64,000 nucleotides of DNA from NCBI GenBank assembly GCA_017858055.1, contig JAFMCA010000005.1:1-64000 (forward strand). The letters are read 5' to 3'. The notes beneath the pieces are model-generated. The model worked only from the letters and a program-made list of their open reading frames with translations, was not told where the DNA came from and did no database searches. Made by a program: the position numbers and the translations under genes. Shown one piece after another: positions 41,999 through 51,579 of this stretch (position 1 is its first letter; each line of letters starts with the position of its first letter). Source of the DNA: Flavobacteriaceae bacterium (GTDB lineage Bacteria; Bacteroidota; Bacteroidia; Flavobacteriales; Flavobacteriaceae).

Positions 41999-43474
41999 AT
42001 GCCTTTAGGAGATACAATACAAAAACTGGAAAATAACCCTTTAGAACACAACGGGACCCTCTTGGAAAAAAGGAATGGTCCTTCCAAATTAGCTGTGAAA
42101 TTGGCTTATATAGAAAGCTACGGCTGTCAAATGAATTTTGCAGACAGCGAAGTTGTCGCTTCGATATTAAATGGAGAGGGTTATGAGATAACCGATAATC
42201 TTAAAGAAGCTTCGTTAGTTTTAGTCAATACCTGTTCCATTAGAGAAAAAGCTGAACAAACTGTCCGCAAACGTCTGGAGTATTTCAATTCCATAAAAAA
42301 AGAAAAAACCGACATGACGGTAGGGGTTTTGGGCTGTATGGCAGAACGTTTAAAACATCAATTTTTAGAGGAAGAGAAAATTGTAGACCTAGTTGTTGGT
42401 CCAGACGCCTACAAAGATATTCCTAATCTCTTGCAAGAAGTTGCCCAAGATAGGGAAGCAGTTAATGTACTTTTATCGAAAGAAGAAACCTATGGGGATA
42501 TCGCTCCCGTGCGACTAAACTCCAATGGAGTCTCTGCCTTTGTTTCCATTACTAGAGGCTGTGATAATATGTGTACTTTTTGTGTAGTACCCTTTACCAG
42601 AGGACGCGAAAGAAGTAGAGATCCGAAAAGCATTCTGGAGGAAATCAATGATTTGGCAAGTAAAGGATATAAAGAAATCACTCTATTAGGGCAAAATGTA
42701 GATAGCTACTTGTGGTATGGAGGTGGACTTAAAAAAGACTTTATCAAAGCAACCTCACTTCAGCAAAAAACTGCTCTTCGATTCGAAAACCTATTGGAAT
42801 TGGTTGCCAAATCCCATCCCAAAATTCGGATACGTTTTTCTACTTCTAACCCTCAAGACATGTCCGTAGAAGTTTTAAAAGTCATGAAGCAATACGACAA
42901 TATCTGTAAGTACATTCACCTCCCAGTACAATCAGGTAGTAATGCAATTTTAAAAAAGATGAACCGACAACATAGTCGTGAGGAATACATGAAATTAATT
43001 GATACCATTCGGGAATTACTCCCCAATTGTGGTATCTCTCATGACATGATTGCTGGATTTCCGACAGAAACAGAACAAGACCATCACGACACTTTAAACT
43101 TAATGGATTACGTCAAATACGATTTTGGATTTATGTTTGCCTATTCCGAACGTCCAGGTACACTCGCGGCCAGAAAAATAGAAGACGATGTGCCCGAACC
43201 CATTAAAAAAAGAAGGCTCAGCGAAATCATAGAAAAACAACAAGAACACAGTCGCTTCAGAACAGAGCAGTATCTTGGTCAGACGGTTTGTGTCTTGGTT
43301 GAAAAAGAATCTAAACGATCCACTACCCATTGGAGTGGACGTACAACACAGAACACCGTTGCTGTTTTCCCAAAAGGAAGCTATCAAATTGGTGATTTTG
43401 TAGAAGTAAAAATAACAGATTGTACTTCAGCAACTCTCCTGGGTGAGGCGGTTGGAATTTCAGAAAGCGTATAA
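41999..43474 (+). CDS. miaB: tRNA-2-methylthio-N6-dimethylallyladenosine synthase MiaB
   Basis: A 491-residue radical-SAM methylthiotransferase modifying A37 of tRNAs. The UPF0004 domain begins at about residue 33 (IESYGCQMNFADSE) and carries Cys residues for one cluster (also NTCSIREKA and GCMAERL). The radical SAM motif is CDNMCTFC (about 190-197) followed by VVPFTRGRERSR, and a TRAM domain ends the protein. No SD site. The sigma-54 activator gene starts directly downstream. Confidence 0.95.
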   Translation: MPLGDTIQKLENNPLEHNGTLLEKRNGPSKLAVKLAYIESYGCQMNFADSEVVASILNGEGYEITDNLKEASLVLVNTCSIREKAEQTVRKRLEYFNSIKKEKTDMTVGVLGCMAERLKHQFLEEEKIVDLVVGPDAYKDIPNLLQEVAQDREAVNVLLSKEETYGDIAPVRLNSNGVSAFVSITRGCDNMCTFCVVPFTRGRERSRDPKSILEEINDLASKGYKEITLLGQNVDSYLWYGGGLKKDFIKATSLQQKTALRFENLLELVAKSHPKIRIRFSTSNPQDMSVEVLKVMKQYDNICKYIHLPVQSGSNAILKKMNRQHSREEYMKLIDTIRELLPNCGISHDMIAGFPTETEQDHHDTLNLMDYVKYDFGFMFAYSERPGTLAARKIEDDVPEPIKKRRLSEIIEKQQEHSRFRTEQYLGQTVCVLVEKESKRSTTHWSGRTTQNTVAVFPKGSYQIGDFVEVKITDCTSATLLGEAVGISESV

Positions 43475-43475
43475 T

Positions 43476-44753
43476 ATGGATTCGTTACAAAGTGTAAAAC
43501 AACGTTTTGGAATTATCGGAAACAATCCAGCTTTAAACAGGGCGCTCGAAAAAGCACTACGCGTTTCTAGTACGGATATTTCCGTCTTAGTTATTGGTGA
43601 AAGTGGTGTGGGAAAAGAAAATATTCCCAAAATAATTCATCAATATTCCCATAGAAAACACTCCAAATACATTGCAGTAAACTGTGGTGCTATTCCAGAA
43701 GGAACCATAGACAGTGAGCTTTTTGGTCATGAAAAAGGAGCTTTTACCGGGGCAACACAAACCCGAGCAGGTTATTTTGAAGTTGCGGACGGAGGAACTA
43801 TTTTCTTAGATGAGGTGGGAGAACTTCCGCTTCCAACCCAAGTCCGTTTACTTCGGGTACTTGAAACAGGAGAATTCATTAAAGTTGGATCCTCTAATGT
43901 CCAAAAAACCAATGCTCGAATAGTAGCAGCCACCAATCTGAATATGTTGGAAGCTATAGAAAAAGAAAAATTTAGAGAAGACTTGTATTACCGACTAAGT
44001 ACAGTAGAAATATCCCTTCCTCCACTGAGAAATCGGAAGGAAGATATTGTTCTTTTATTCAGAAAATTCGCCTCTGATTTTGCTCAAAAATACCACATGC
44101 CTCCACTTCAACTCGACGAGGAAGCACAAGCCCTTTTAACGGAATACCGTTGGAGTGGAAATATCCGACAGCTCAGGAATGTTGCAGAACAGTTATCTGT
44201 ATTGGAACAGGAGCGAAATATCACAGGAGGTCTTTTAAGGGGTTATCTTCCTGATCGCGGAAAACAGTTGCCCGCCTTAATCGGCAAAAAAGAAAAAGAA
44301 AGTGATTTTTCATCAGAAAGAGAGATCTTATATAAAGTCCTCTTCGACATGAAAAATGATTTAAATGACTTAAAAAAGCTGACTTTAGAGTTAATGAATA
44401 ATGGAACTTCTGAAAAAATTCAGAAAAAAAATCAAGGTCTAATTGAAAAGATTTATGGAAAAGAAACTGAAGAATCTGAGGAAACCAACCTCAATTCAGT
44501 TGACATTGCTACATTTGAATCTAAAATTCCCGAAATTTCAAAGGTGAATGCTGTCGATAAATACGACTATGCTGAAACCATTGAAGAGGAAGAACCACTA
44601 TCGCTTCAGGCAAAAGAACTCGAAATGATAAAGCAAGCCTTGTTACGATGTAATGGAAAGCGAAAGTTAGCTGCAAAAGAATTGGGAATTTCAGAACGAA
44701 CACTGTACAGGAAAATAAAACAATATGACCTTCAGGAAATTGAAACAAAATAG
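43476..44753 (+). CDS. Sigma-54-dependent transcriptional activator without receiver domain
   Basis: From ATG 43476 a 425-residue protein, one base after the miaB stop. The AAA+ domain has GESGVGKE (41-48), the GAFTGA loop (88-93) that contacts sigma-54, and GTIFLDEVGE. A C-terminal Fis-type helix-turn-helix (about 385-420, KRKLAAKELGISERTLYRKI) binds enhancers. Only about 10 residues precede the domain, so no sensor domain is present and control must come from elsewhere. A variable linker of about 120 residues (about 260-380) separates the domains. It may activate the sigma-54-like promoter before groES, which is inference. Confidence 0.93.
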   Translation: MDSLQSVKQRFGIIGNNPALNRALEKALRVSSTDISVLVIGESGVGKENIPKIIHQYSHRKHSKYIAVNCGAIPEGTIDSELFGHEKGAFTGATQTRAGYFEVADGGTIFLDEVGELPLPTQVRLLRVLETGEFIKVGSSNVQKTNARIVAATNLNMLEAIEKEKFREDLYYRLSTVEISLPPLRNRKEDIVLLFRKFASDFAQKYHMPPLQLDEEAQALLTEYRWSGNIRQLRNVAEQLSVLEQERNITGGLLRGYLPDRGKQLPALIGKKEKESDFSSEREILYKVLFDMKNDLNDLKKLTLELMNNGTSEKIQKKNQGLIEKIYGKETEESEETNLNSVDIATFESKIPEISKVNAVDKYDYAETIEEEEPLSLQAKELEMIKQALLRCNGKRKLAAKELGISERTLYRKIKQYDLQEIETK

Positions 44754-45264
44754 TTTTTATCGCATACTCTGTTTAATTGCCCTGATTACTTTTCAGGCCT
44801 GTGGAATATACTCATTTACGGGTGCTTCCATCCCACCAGGTGTGACAACCTTTCAAGTTAATTTTTTTGAAAACATTGCAGGGAACAGACCCGGATCTAC
44901 CGTTGAACCCGGTTTAGATAATGAATTTACTAATGCACTTCAAGACCTTATAATGAATCAAACCAATTTGGACTTGGTCACAGCAGACGGACAACTGATT
45001 TACGAGGGCGAAATTACCGAATATAGCGTTACTCCAATGTCGGCAACAGCCCAAATTACGGCAGCACAAAACCGACTTAAAATGTCGGTTGCCTTTCGAT
45101 TCATCAACACAAAAATTGAGGAAGACGATTTTTCCAAAACCTATTCCTTCTTTTACGATTTTCCTGCAGAGCTTCAAGTATACGATATCAAGGATGCTGC
45201 ACACAAGGAAATCTTCGACCGAATAACACAAGATATCTTTAATGATACCCTAGCCAAATGGTAA
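44725..45264 (+). CDS. lptE: LptE-family outer-membrane LPS-assembly lipoprotein
   Basis: A 179-residue lipoprotein (lipobox TFQAC, Cys26). The mature start GIYSFTGASIPPGVTTFQVNFFENIAGNRP and the later EGEITEYSVTPMSATAQITAAQNRLKMSVAFRF fit Bacteroidota LptE, the plug of LptD in LPS insertion. It overlaps the sigma-54 activator by 29 bases and is followed with a 7-base overlap by the TPR-like gene; lptD is not in the window. Confidence 0.88.
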   Translation: MTFRKLKQNSFYRILCLIALITFQACGIYSFTGASIPPGVTTFQVNFFENIAGNRPGSTVEPGLDNEFTNALQDLIMNQTNLDLVTADGQLIYEGEITEYSVTPMSATAQITAAQNRLKMSVAFRFINTKIEEDDFSKTYSFFYDFPAELQVYDIKDAAHKEIFDRITQDIFNDTLAKW

Positions 45265-45989
45265 TAGAAAATGCATCTTCTTTGTTTTCTTTTTTAGAGA
45301 CCTATAATCCTGCGGATAGATCTCAACTGGAAACATTGGAAGAGATGGTTAAAAAACATCCCCATTTTCACTTAATAAAACCCTATTTTCTAAAGTCTAT
45401 TGAAGAACTTCATCCCGAACAATACGATCAGATTTTATCTCAAACTGCAATATCAACCTATGACCGCCAGCTCTTATATGAATTCCTTGAAGAAAGAAAA
45501 ACAAACTTAAATGAAGTAATTGAAAAGAGAGAAGAAAGTGAGAAAGTTACTCTAAATGAGGAAAAGCCATTAGAAAAAAAGAACGTCAAAAAAACAACTT
45601 CACCGGTAAAAGTTGCTCCAAAAACCGAAGACCCTCATCCAAATGAACTTCCTTTTGCTGAATGGGCGAGTTACTTGAGAGCAAATCGAATTCCAAAAGA
45701 ATCTAGTAAAATTGAAGATAAGTTTAAACTCTTTGATAGTTTTTTAGAGAAGAAAAGAACTTTAAAACCTTCCAAAGAAAAAGAAACGAAAGACGATTTA
45801 AGTGCTAAAAGCTTAGCTTCAACAGACGAGTTAATGACGGAAACCCTGGCTAAAGTGTTTGTAAAACAAAAGAAATTTGAGAATGCTTTGCAGGCATATC
45901 AAATTTTGAGTTTGAAATATCCGGAAAAAAATAGTTTCTTTGCAGACCAAATTAAAGAAATAAAACGCTTACAAAAACTGAAAGAATAA
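45258..45989 (+). CDS. TPR-like protein of unknown function
   Basis: A 243-residue soluble protein. The N-terminal segment (about 1-90) is helical with ETYNPADRSQLETLEEMVKKHPHFH; the middle (about 85-130) is charged and Lys/Glu rich, likely disordered; the C-terminus ETLAKVFVKQKKFENALQAYQILSLKYPEKN is a single TPR-like hairpin pair. It lies between lptE and secG in an operon and is common at this place in flavobacteria, but the role is unknown. Confidence 0.72.
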   Translation: MVIENASSLFSFLETYNPADRSQLETLEEMVKKHPHFHLIKPYFLKSIEELHPEQYDQILSQTAISTYDRQLLYEFLEERKTNLNEVIEKREESEKVTLNEEKPLEKKNVKKTTSPVKVAPKTEDPHPNELPFAEWASYLRANRIPKESSKIEDKFKLFDSFLEKKRTLKPSKEKETKDDLSAKSLASTDELMTETLAKVFVKQKKFENALQAYQILSLKYPEKNSFFADQIKEIKRLQKLKE

Positions 45990-45993
45990 ACGC

Positions 45994-46368
45994 ATGAGTA
46001 CATTTTCAATCTTTATCGCCCTTATCATCGTAGTGTGTTTTCTACTTGTTTTAGTTGTCATGGTTCAAAATCCTAAAGGCGGAGGACTTTCCTCGTCATT
46101 TGGTGGTGGATCACAACAAGTAGGAGGGGTTCAAAAAACTTCTGACTTTTTAGACCGAAGTACATGGATTCTTGCCAGTTTATTGTTGGTGTTGATTTTA
46201 ATTTCTAATGTTACACTCAGCTCAGGAAGTGCAGAACAAGATTCAAGACTACTTCAAGAAGGTGCAGTAGAACAAACCATTCCTGAGACTATTCCAGAAA
46301 CTCAAGAAGTCATTCCTAGTGAAATTCCTGAACTTCCTGTAGAGCCAACATCGGAGAATAATCAATAG
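45994..46368 (+). CDS. secG: Preprotein translocase subunit SecG
   Basis: A 124-residue protein with two membrane helices (about 4-24 and 55-76) joined by a conserved glycine- and serine-rich loop, QNPKGGGLSSSFGGG, followed by FLDRSTWILA. This is the SecG layout. The C-terminal 40 residues are acidic and Pro/Glu-rich. SecG assists SecYEG in protein export. It follows the TPR-like gene by 4 bp. Confidence 0.92.
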   Translation: MSTFSIFIALIIVVCFLLVLVVMVQNPKGGGLSSSFGGGSQQVGGVQKTSDFLDRSTWILASLLLVLILISNVTLSSGSAEQDSRLLQEGAVEQTIPETIPETQEVIPSEIPELPVEPTSENNQ

Positions 46369-46393
46369 ATTCTCGATTTAGTTCCTAGATATA

Positions 46394-46428
46394 CTGACAG
46401 GCTGACATTGAAAAGTCCAACTTGTCAG
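46394..46428. promoter_or_regulatory. groES: CTGACA/TGTCAG repeats before groES
   Basis: Direct repeats CTGACA at 46394-46399 and 46402-46407 and an inverted copy TGTCAG at 46423-46428. The second and third form a dyad with 15 bases between. It is a possible activator or repressor site for groESL; no CIRCE element was seen. Confidence 0.45.
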
Positions 46429-46440
46429 ATGTATGTGCTG

Positions 46441-46456
46441 TGGCATGATTTCTGAA
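46441..46456 (+). promoter_or_regulatory. groES: Sigma-54-like promoter element before groES
   Basis: TGGCAT-GATTT-CTGAA resembles the sigma-54 -24/-12 consensus TGGCAC-N5-TTGCA. The GG at -24 is intact, while the -12 GC reads GA. The expected start lies about 20 bases before ATG 46487. No good TAnnTTTG box is seen in this 118-bp gap. Confidence 0.4.
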
Positions 46457-46486
46457 AATACTAACCAAAATTAAAACTAATTAATC

Positions 46487-46765
46487 ATGAGTAAAATAAG
46501 CATCAAGCCTCTAGCAGACCGAGTTCTTGTCGAACCAGCCGCTGCTGAGACCAAAACTTCGTCAGGAATTTTCATTCCAGATACTGCAAAAGAAAAGCCT
46601 CAAAAAGGTACTGTTGTAGCTGTAGGCAGTGGAACAAAAGACAATCCCATTACTGTTTCTGTTGGAGACCAAGTTTTATATGGCAAATACGCTGGTACGG
46701 AATTGCAACATGAAGGAAAGGAGTATCTCATCATGAGAGAAAGTGACCTCTTTGCAATCATTTAA
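46487..46765 (+). CDS. groES: Co-chaperonin GroES
   Basis: A 92-residue cap of the GroEL chamber. [32 protein letters not shown] and the end [15 protein letters not shown] are the family pattern, with the mobile loop around residues 18-33. Length standard. The upstream gap carries CTGACA repeats and a sigma-54-like element. groEL follows after 21 bp. Confidence 0.97.
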   Translation: MSKISIKPLADRVLVEPAAAETKTSSGIFIPDTAKEKPQKGTVVAVGSGTKDNPITVSVGDQVLYGKYAGTELQHEGKEYLIMRESDLFAII

Positions 46766-46786
46766 ATCATTTAAAAAAAATTAACC

Positions 46787-48415
46787 ATGGCAAAAAAAAT
46801 AGAATTTGATATAGAAGCAAGAGATGGCATCAAGCGTGGTGTTGACGCTCTTGCAAATGCAGTTAAAGTAACCTTAGGCCCTAAGGGAAGAAATGTTATT
46901 ATTGGGAAAGCTTTCGGCGCACCTCAAGTAACTAAGGATGGTGTAACCGTAGCGAAAGAAATTGAGCTTTCTGACCCCCTTGAAAATATGGGTGCTCAGA
47001 TGGTAAAAGAAGTTGCCTCCAAGACAAATGATTTGGCTGGAGATGGAACAACTACCGCTACAATCTTAGCTCAAGCAATTGTTAAAGAAGGTTTGAAAAA
47101 CGTTGCTGCTGGTGCAAATCCTCTCGATCTAAAAAGAGGAATTGACAAGGCCGTTGAAGCTATCGTTGCTTCTCTTGCAGAGCAAGCTGTTGCCGTTGGT
47201 GATTCTTCGGAAAAAATTAACCAAGTAGCGAGCATCTCCGCAAACAACGACAGTACTATCGGAGCATTAATCACAGAAGCTTTTGAAAAAGTTGGGAAAG
47301 AAGGTGTAATCACAGTTGAAGAAGCGAAAGGTACTGACACCTATGTGGATGTAGTTGAAGGGATGCAATTTGATCGTGGATATCTATCTCCTTACTTTGT
47401 GACGGACTCTGAAAAAATGGAAGCCAATCTTGAGAGTCCATACATTCTTCTTTACGACAAAAAAATATCGACAATGAAGGATTTACTTCCTGTACTTGAG
47501 CCAGTTGCTCAGACAGGTAAGCCCCTTTTAATCATAGCCGAAGACGTAGACGGTGAAGCTTTAGCTACATTGGTGGTTAATAAACTTCGCGGTGCATTAA
47601 AAATTGCAGCGGTTAAAGCTCCTGGTTTTGGTGACCGAAGAAAAGCAATGCTAGAAGATATTGCTATTCTCACAGGGGGTACAGTAATCTCAGAAGAAAG
47701 AGGCTTTACACTTGAAAACACAACGATTGAAATGTTGGGTACTGCTGAGAAAGTTACTATTGACAAAGACAACACTACTGTTGTAAATGGAAGCGGTTCA
47801 GCGGATGAAATCCAAGCGAGAGTTAATCAAATTAAAGCTCAGATTGAGTCAACTACTTCTGATTACGATAAGGAAAAACTTCAAGAACGTCTTGCGAAGC
47901 TCTCTGGAGGAGTCGCTGTGCTTTATGTAGGAGCTCCTTCTGAAGTAGAGATGAAAGAGAAAAAAGACCGTGTGGATGATGCGCTTCATGCAACAAGAGC
48001 TGCAGTTGAAGAAGGTATTGTTGCTGGTGGTGGTGTCGCTTTATTAAATGCTAAACTAGCCTTAACCAAAATTAAAGCCGAAAATTCTGATGAAGCTACA
48101 GGTATTCAGATAATATCTAAAGCTGTAGAAGCTCCTCTTCGTACGATTGTTGAAAATTCTGGTGGTGAAGGCTCTGTAGTTGTTTCTAAAGTAACTGAAG
48201 GAAAGAATAATTATGGATACAACGCCAAAGAAGGAACCTATGTAGACATGCTTAAAGAAGGGATCATTGACCCCAAAAAAGTTACTCGAGTTGCATTAGA
48301 AAATGCTGCTTCTGTAGCGGGTATGATTTTGACTACAGAATGTGCTTTAATTGATATTAAAGAAGAAGCACCTTCTGGACCTCCAATGGGAGGTGGAATG
48401 CCAGGAATGATGTAA
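46787..48415 (+). CDS. groEL: Chaperonin GroEL
   Basis: A 542-residue cytoplasmic chaperonin. The ATP site [11 protein letters not shown], the conserved TLGPKGRNV and the flexible Gly-Met C-terminal tail (GGGMPGMM) are intact. It forms a 14-mer with GroES. A terminator lies 23 bp after the stop. Confidence 0.98.
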   Translation: MAKKIEFDIEARDGIKRGVDALANAVKVTLGPKGRNVIIGKAFGAPQVTKDGVTVAKEIELSDPLENMGAQMVKEVASKTNDLAGDGTTTATILAQAIVKEGLKNVAAGANPLDLKRGIDKAVEAIVASLAEQAVAVGDSSEKINQVASISANNDSTIGALITEAFEKVGKEGVITVEEAKGTDTYVDVVEGMQFDRGYLSPYFVTDSEKMEANLESPYILLYDKKISTMKDLLPVLEPVAQTGKPLLIIAEDVDGEALATLVVNKLRGALKIAAVKAPGFGDRRKAMLEDIAILTGGTVISEERGFTLENTTIEMLGTAEKVTIDKDNTTVVNGSGSADEIQARVNQIKAQIESTTSDYDKEKLQERLAKLSGGVAVLYVGAPSEVEMKEKKDRVDDALHATRAAVEEGIVAGGGVALLNAKLALTKIKAENSDEATGIQIISKAVEAPLRTIVENSGGEGSVVVSKVTEGKNNYGYNAKEGTYVDMLKEGIIDPKKVTRVALENAASVAGMILTTECALIDIKEEAPSGPPMGGGMPGMM

Positions 48416-48437
48416 ATCATCTTTCTAATTGAAATAG

Positions 48438-48468
48438 AAAAGGCTGCTCATTGGGTAGCCTTTTTTTA
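48438..48468 (+). terminator. groEL: Rho-independent terminator after groEL
   Basis: AAAAGGCTGC pairs with GTAGCCTTTT (about 48438-48447 and 48455-48464), followed by a T7 run. Confidence 0.8.
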
Positions 48469-48514
48469 TTTTGAGTAATAACCCTATATTTAGAGGAACC
48501 TAAATCTTATAACC

Positions 48515-48895
48515 ATGATAAAAAAAGTACTTGTATCCGGTATCATTGGCACTGTCGTTTATTATCTTTTGGGATGGCTTGTCTATGGATTTTTATTCCC
48601 AGAAAGAACCAATGGAGAGGAATCGATGTTATTTATCTTTCTAGGGTGTCTATTTTACGCCTTTATTTTTGCCTACATTTTTTGTAAACTGGTCCCCAAA
48701 ACAAACTTTAAAAGTGGATTTATTTCAGGATTAATTCTTGGAGGATTATTAGCCCTTTCTATGTATTTCTTTTATAACCTGTCTGGAGAATTTAACATTG
48801 TTTCAATTCTAGAAGAATTGATCATTGGTAGTATGATGACCGCCTTTATGAATGGAGCAATTACGTATGTAATCAGTAAAACAAATGATGCTTAA
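48515..48895 (+). CDS. Small four-span membrane protein, unknown function
   Basis: A 126-residue hydrophobic protein with four predicted helices (about 5-25, 38-58, 68-88 and 98-120), glycine-rich, starting KKVLVSGIIGTVVYYLLGWLVYG. The layout resembles small DUF1761-type membrane proteins but I cannot assign it. It stands alone between the groEL terminator and a bidirectional terminator. Confidence 0.65.
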   Translation: MIKKVLVSGIIGTVVYYLLGWLVYGFLFPERTNGEESMLFIFLGCLFYAFIFAYIFCKLVPKTNFKSGFISGLILGGLLALSMYFFYNLSGEFNIVSILEELIIGSMMTAFMNGAITYVISKTNDA

Positions 48896-48933
48896 AAGTA
48901 CAAGTCGGTCTAAAAAACCGTCTTGTACTTTTT
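48894..48933. terminator. Bidirectional terminator between convergent genes
   Basis: Long hairpin AAAAGTACAAG-T-CGGT / ACCG-T-CTTGTACTTTTT (arms 48894-48909 and 48917-48933) with A-runs and T-runs on both sides. It ends the membrane-protein gene and the HMA/TonB operon on the other strand. Confidence 0.88.
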
Positions 48934-49276
48934 ACATAGTATCCCTTTCGTACAAACAGCACATCGGGAGACTATTATAGACCGACTCAGGTGCTTTTTC
49001 TAAAGAAGTATCGTGCCCTGTGGTGGCTATGGCTTTATGAAGGCTTTCTAAGGAGACTTTGTTTGGATTGTAAATCACCGAAAGGATATTGCTTGGAATA
49101 TCCCAAGTGGCCATTTTTACACCCTTTTCAGAAAGTGATGCTTTTTCAATACGCGCTTTACACATTTCACAATTGCCCTTGACTTCAAAGGATGCTTTCG
49201 CACTTTTATTTGATTTTTCTTGTGCTAAAATCCCTAAGGGTAAGCAAAATAGAAGAAGTACTATGAGTTTTTTCAT
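48932..49276 (-). CDS. Exported heavy-metal-associated (HMA) protein
   Basis: From ATG 49276 a 114-residue protein with a signal peptide (ending GILAQ). The HMA motif is GNCEMCKARIEKA (Cys36, Cys39), and the C-terminus has a second pair CC (106-107) before LYERDTM. HMA domains bind copper, zinc or similar ions. The longer start at 49324 would hide the signal. It is the last gene after the TonB receptor, 22 bp downstream, so it may be the periplasmic carrier for the imported metal. Confidence 0.82.
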   Translation of the reverse strand: MKKLIVLLLFCLPLGILAQEKSNKSAKASFEVKGNCEMCKARIEKASLSEKGVKMATWDIPSNILSVIYNPNKVSLESLHKAIATTGHDTSLEKAPESVYNSLPMCCLYERDTM

Positions 49277-49298
49277 TTTCTTTAGTTTGAATATAAAA

Positions 49299-51527
49299 TT
49301 ATAAATTCCATCGAAAACCAGCATAGATCATGCGCCCAAATATAGGTGCATAGACCTGTGCACTGTCGAAATCTGCACCAAAAGGATTTTCTACACCAAT
49401 TATTGGATTTGCTTGGGTATAGTTTCCAATATTTTCAAGACCAGCATAAATTTCAAAATTTGAAATAACTGCACGAGTTAACTGACTGTTCCAAAGTCCA
49501 TAGGAGGGAGAATACGAACCGCGAGCATCTCTAGAAGTTTCGACCAATCTTTGCTGACCAACAGCGTGATAGGTTAAATCCCATCGCCATTGAGCATCAT
49601 TCGCTTTTCTTGCTGTTTCCCATGCCACATTGCCGAAATATCTGTTTTGCGCTTGTAGGGGTCGCTGTAAAAATCCAGAAGTATAGGTTGTTTTTACGTC
49701 GTAATTTTTATAGGCAAATCGAAAGCTTAGTGCCTCTGAAGGGGCATAATCTAATGCGATTTGAAAACTATTCGCTCGGCTTTTACCATCCAAATTATAG
49801 AAAGAAATTTGATGCTGCTTCTCCCAATCCACAACTACTTGATCAACAAAATTAGTAATGTAATAATCCACCGTTAAATCTCCACTTCCACCCAATAAAT
49901 TGAATATTTGACGAACACTCAGCCCATAGTTCCATGCTTTTTCAGGATTAAGCCCATAAATAGAGCCTCCATTTTTTGCAATTGAGATTACCCGATTTGT
50001 ACCAAAAAGGGTCTGATTTTCCGCAAAAATATTCGCTGCCTTTCTCCCACTTCCAACCGAAGCACGGAGGATCGTTTTGGGATCAGGCAGATACCTCAAA
50101 TGTACTCTTGGCGTAAGGAACGTTCCCAGATTGTTATGAAAATCGGCTCGAATCCCTCCAACTAAACTAAAGTTTTCCAAATTGTCATAACTGTATTCAA
50201 AAAAGCTTCCAAAGGAACGATCTGTTCTTAAAAAATCAAATTGATCTACAAGTTCATTGTATTGATCATAGGCAATATTCAAACCCGCTTTAAATTTGTT
50301 TTTAGTATTTCCAATTATGGAATTAAATAATACGTTGGCATAAAAACTTTCGTGGTCAATTTCATAATTCCGAATCCCGTAATAGGAATCTTGAACATGT
50401 TTACTGTACGCCGATTGAAAGCCAAAACTTTGATAAGGGAGTTCAGGAAAAACATAGCCTACTTTAACTGATCCATCAATTCGTCGGGTACTTATTTCAC
50501 TACCCCAAAGCAATTGCGAATTTCTATCTTGATCTGGATTATATCCTACTCCACCAATTTGTTTATCGTCCTGCATAAAACGCAAACTCCCGAAGCCAAC
50601 CCAACCTTTTTCAAAATCGGTATACTGCCATCGATTAAGAACGTTGATTTGTTTTGCCAAAGGAACATCCAAAAATGAATCGTTGTTTTGATCCATAGTT
50701 TGTGTCCGTTGGTTTCCATGTAGAAATAACCCTGAACTCCATCTGTTGTTAAACTTGTGATTTCCTTGTATATTGAGTTCATTCCTCCCATTTGCAGAGG
50801 TAAAGAGATTGGCAAAAAATGGAACATCCGAAAATGGTTTTTTAATTTCTGTATTGATTTGTCCAGCGATACTTTCAAAGCCATTGATAACACTTCCAGC
50901 CCCTTTGGTAATTTGGATACTTTCTATCCAAGTTCCAGGTGTAAAGGTAAGTCCATAGGCTTGGGAGGCCCCTCGTACCATAGGAATGTTTTCTTCTGTA
51001 ATTAACAAATAAGGGCTCGTTAGTCCCAACATTTTAATCTGCTTGGTTCCCGTTAAGGCATCCGAAAAATTTACATCTATCGAAGGATTTGTCTCGAAAC
51101 TTTCAGACAAATTGCAACAGGCTGCTTTGAGCAATTCTGCACTATTGACATTTACAATATTTTGGGCTTCTAAATATGATTTTTGAATGGCTTTTCTTCT
51201 TTGAGAGATCGTTACCTCATCAAGTGAATTCGAATCTGAAGCCATTAAAAAGTGGGTTATACTTTTTTGGTTTTTGATTGTCAGCGTATCTGTTTTAAAA
51301 CCAAGATAACTTATAATTAATTCTGTAGTGTCCTTAGAGAGTGCTAAACTAAAATTTCCCTTTTCGTTGGTGGTTGTTCCGATTGTAGTTCCCAACCAGT
51401 ATAGACTTGCTCCTTCTAAAGGGATGTTTTGAGTGCCTTCTTTTGTGAAGAGACTTCCTTGAAGTAACTCCTGAGCACTGCTCACCATAAAGGTGAAAGA
51501 AAGTATTGTAATTAATATTGTTTTCAT
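49299..51527 (-). CDS. TonB-dependent outer-membrane receptor, probable metal importer
   Basis: A 742-residue receptor with a signal peptide (MKTILITILSFTFMVSSAQ), an N-terminal carboxypeptidase-regulatory-like beta domain (about 20-100, with GTTIGTTTNEKGNFSL), a plug (about 110-230, with a Cys-Cys pair in LLKAACCNLSESFETNPS) and a 22-strand barrel ending IYAGFRWNL. The CC in the plug is shared with receptors encoded beside HMA genes. Ligand unknown; copper or another soft metal is an inference from the neighbours. Confidence 0.88.
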   Translation of the reverse strand: MKTILITILSFTFMVSSAQELLQGSLFTKEGTQNIPLEGASLYWLGTTIGTTTNEKGNFSLALSKDTTELIISYLGFKTDTLTIKNQKSITHFLMASDSNSLDEVTISQRRKAIQKSYLEAQNIVNVNSAELLKAACCNLSESFETNPSIDVNFSDALTGTKQIKMLGLTSPYLLITEENIPMVRGASQAYGLTFTPGTWIESIQITKGAGSVINGFESIAGQINTEIKKPFSDVPFFANLFTSANGRNELNIQGNHKFNNRWSSGLFLHGNQRTQTMDQNNDSFLDVPLAKQINVLNRWQYTDFEKGWVGFGSLRFMQDDKQIGGVGYNPDQDRNSQLLWGSEISTRRIDGSVKVGYVFPELPYQSFGFQSAYSKHVQDSYYGIRNYEIDHESFYANVLFNSIIGNTKNKFKAGLNIAYDQYNELVDQFDFLRTDRSFGSFFEYSYDNLENFSLVGGIRADFHNNLGTFLTPRVHLRYLPDPKTILRASVGSGRKAANIFAENQTLFGTNRVISIAKNGGSIYGLNPEKAWNYGLSVRQIFNLLGGSGDLTVDYYITNFVDQVVVDWEKQHQISFYNLDGKSRANSFQIALDYAPSEALSFRFAYKNYDVKTTYTSGFLQRPLQAQNRYFGNVAWETARKANDAQWRWDLTYHAVGQQRLVETSRDARGSYSPSYGLWNSQLTRAVISNFEIYAGLENIGNYTQANPIIGVENPFGADFDSAQVYAPIFGRMIYAGFRWNL

Positions 51528-51579
51528 GTGTTGTTGTTTTGGGTTTGTAATTCATTCTAGATTGGTATCTAAAAAATCA

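Noticed and set aside
46369-46486. CIRCE heat-shock operator before groES
   Set aside because: No TTAGCACTC inverted repeat is present; only CTGACA/TGTCAG repeats.
47071-47775. Minus-strand ORFs inside groEL
   Set aside because: They are antisense shadows of the highly biased groEL frame, with no signal, motif or start context.
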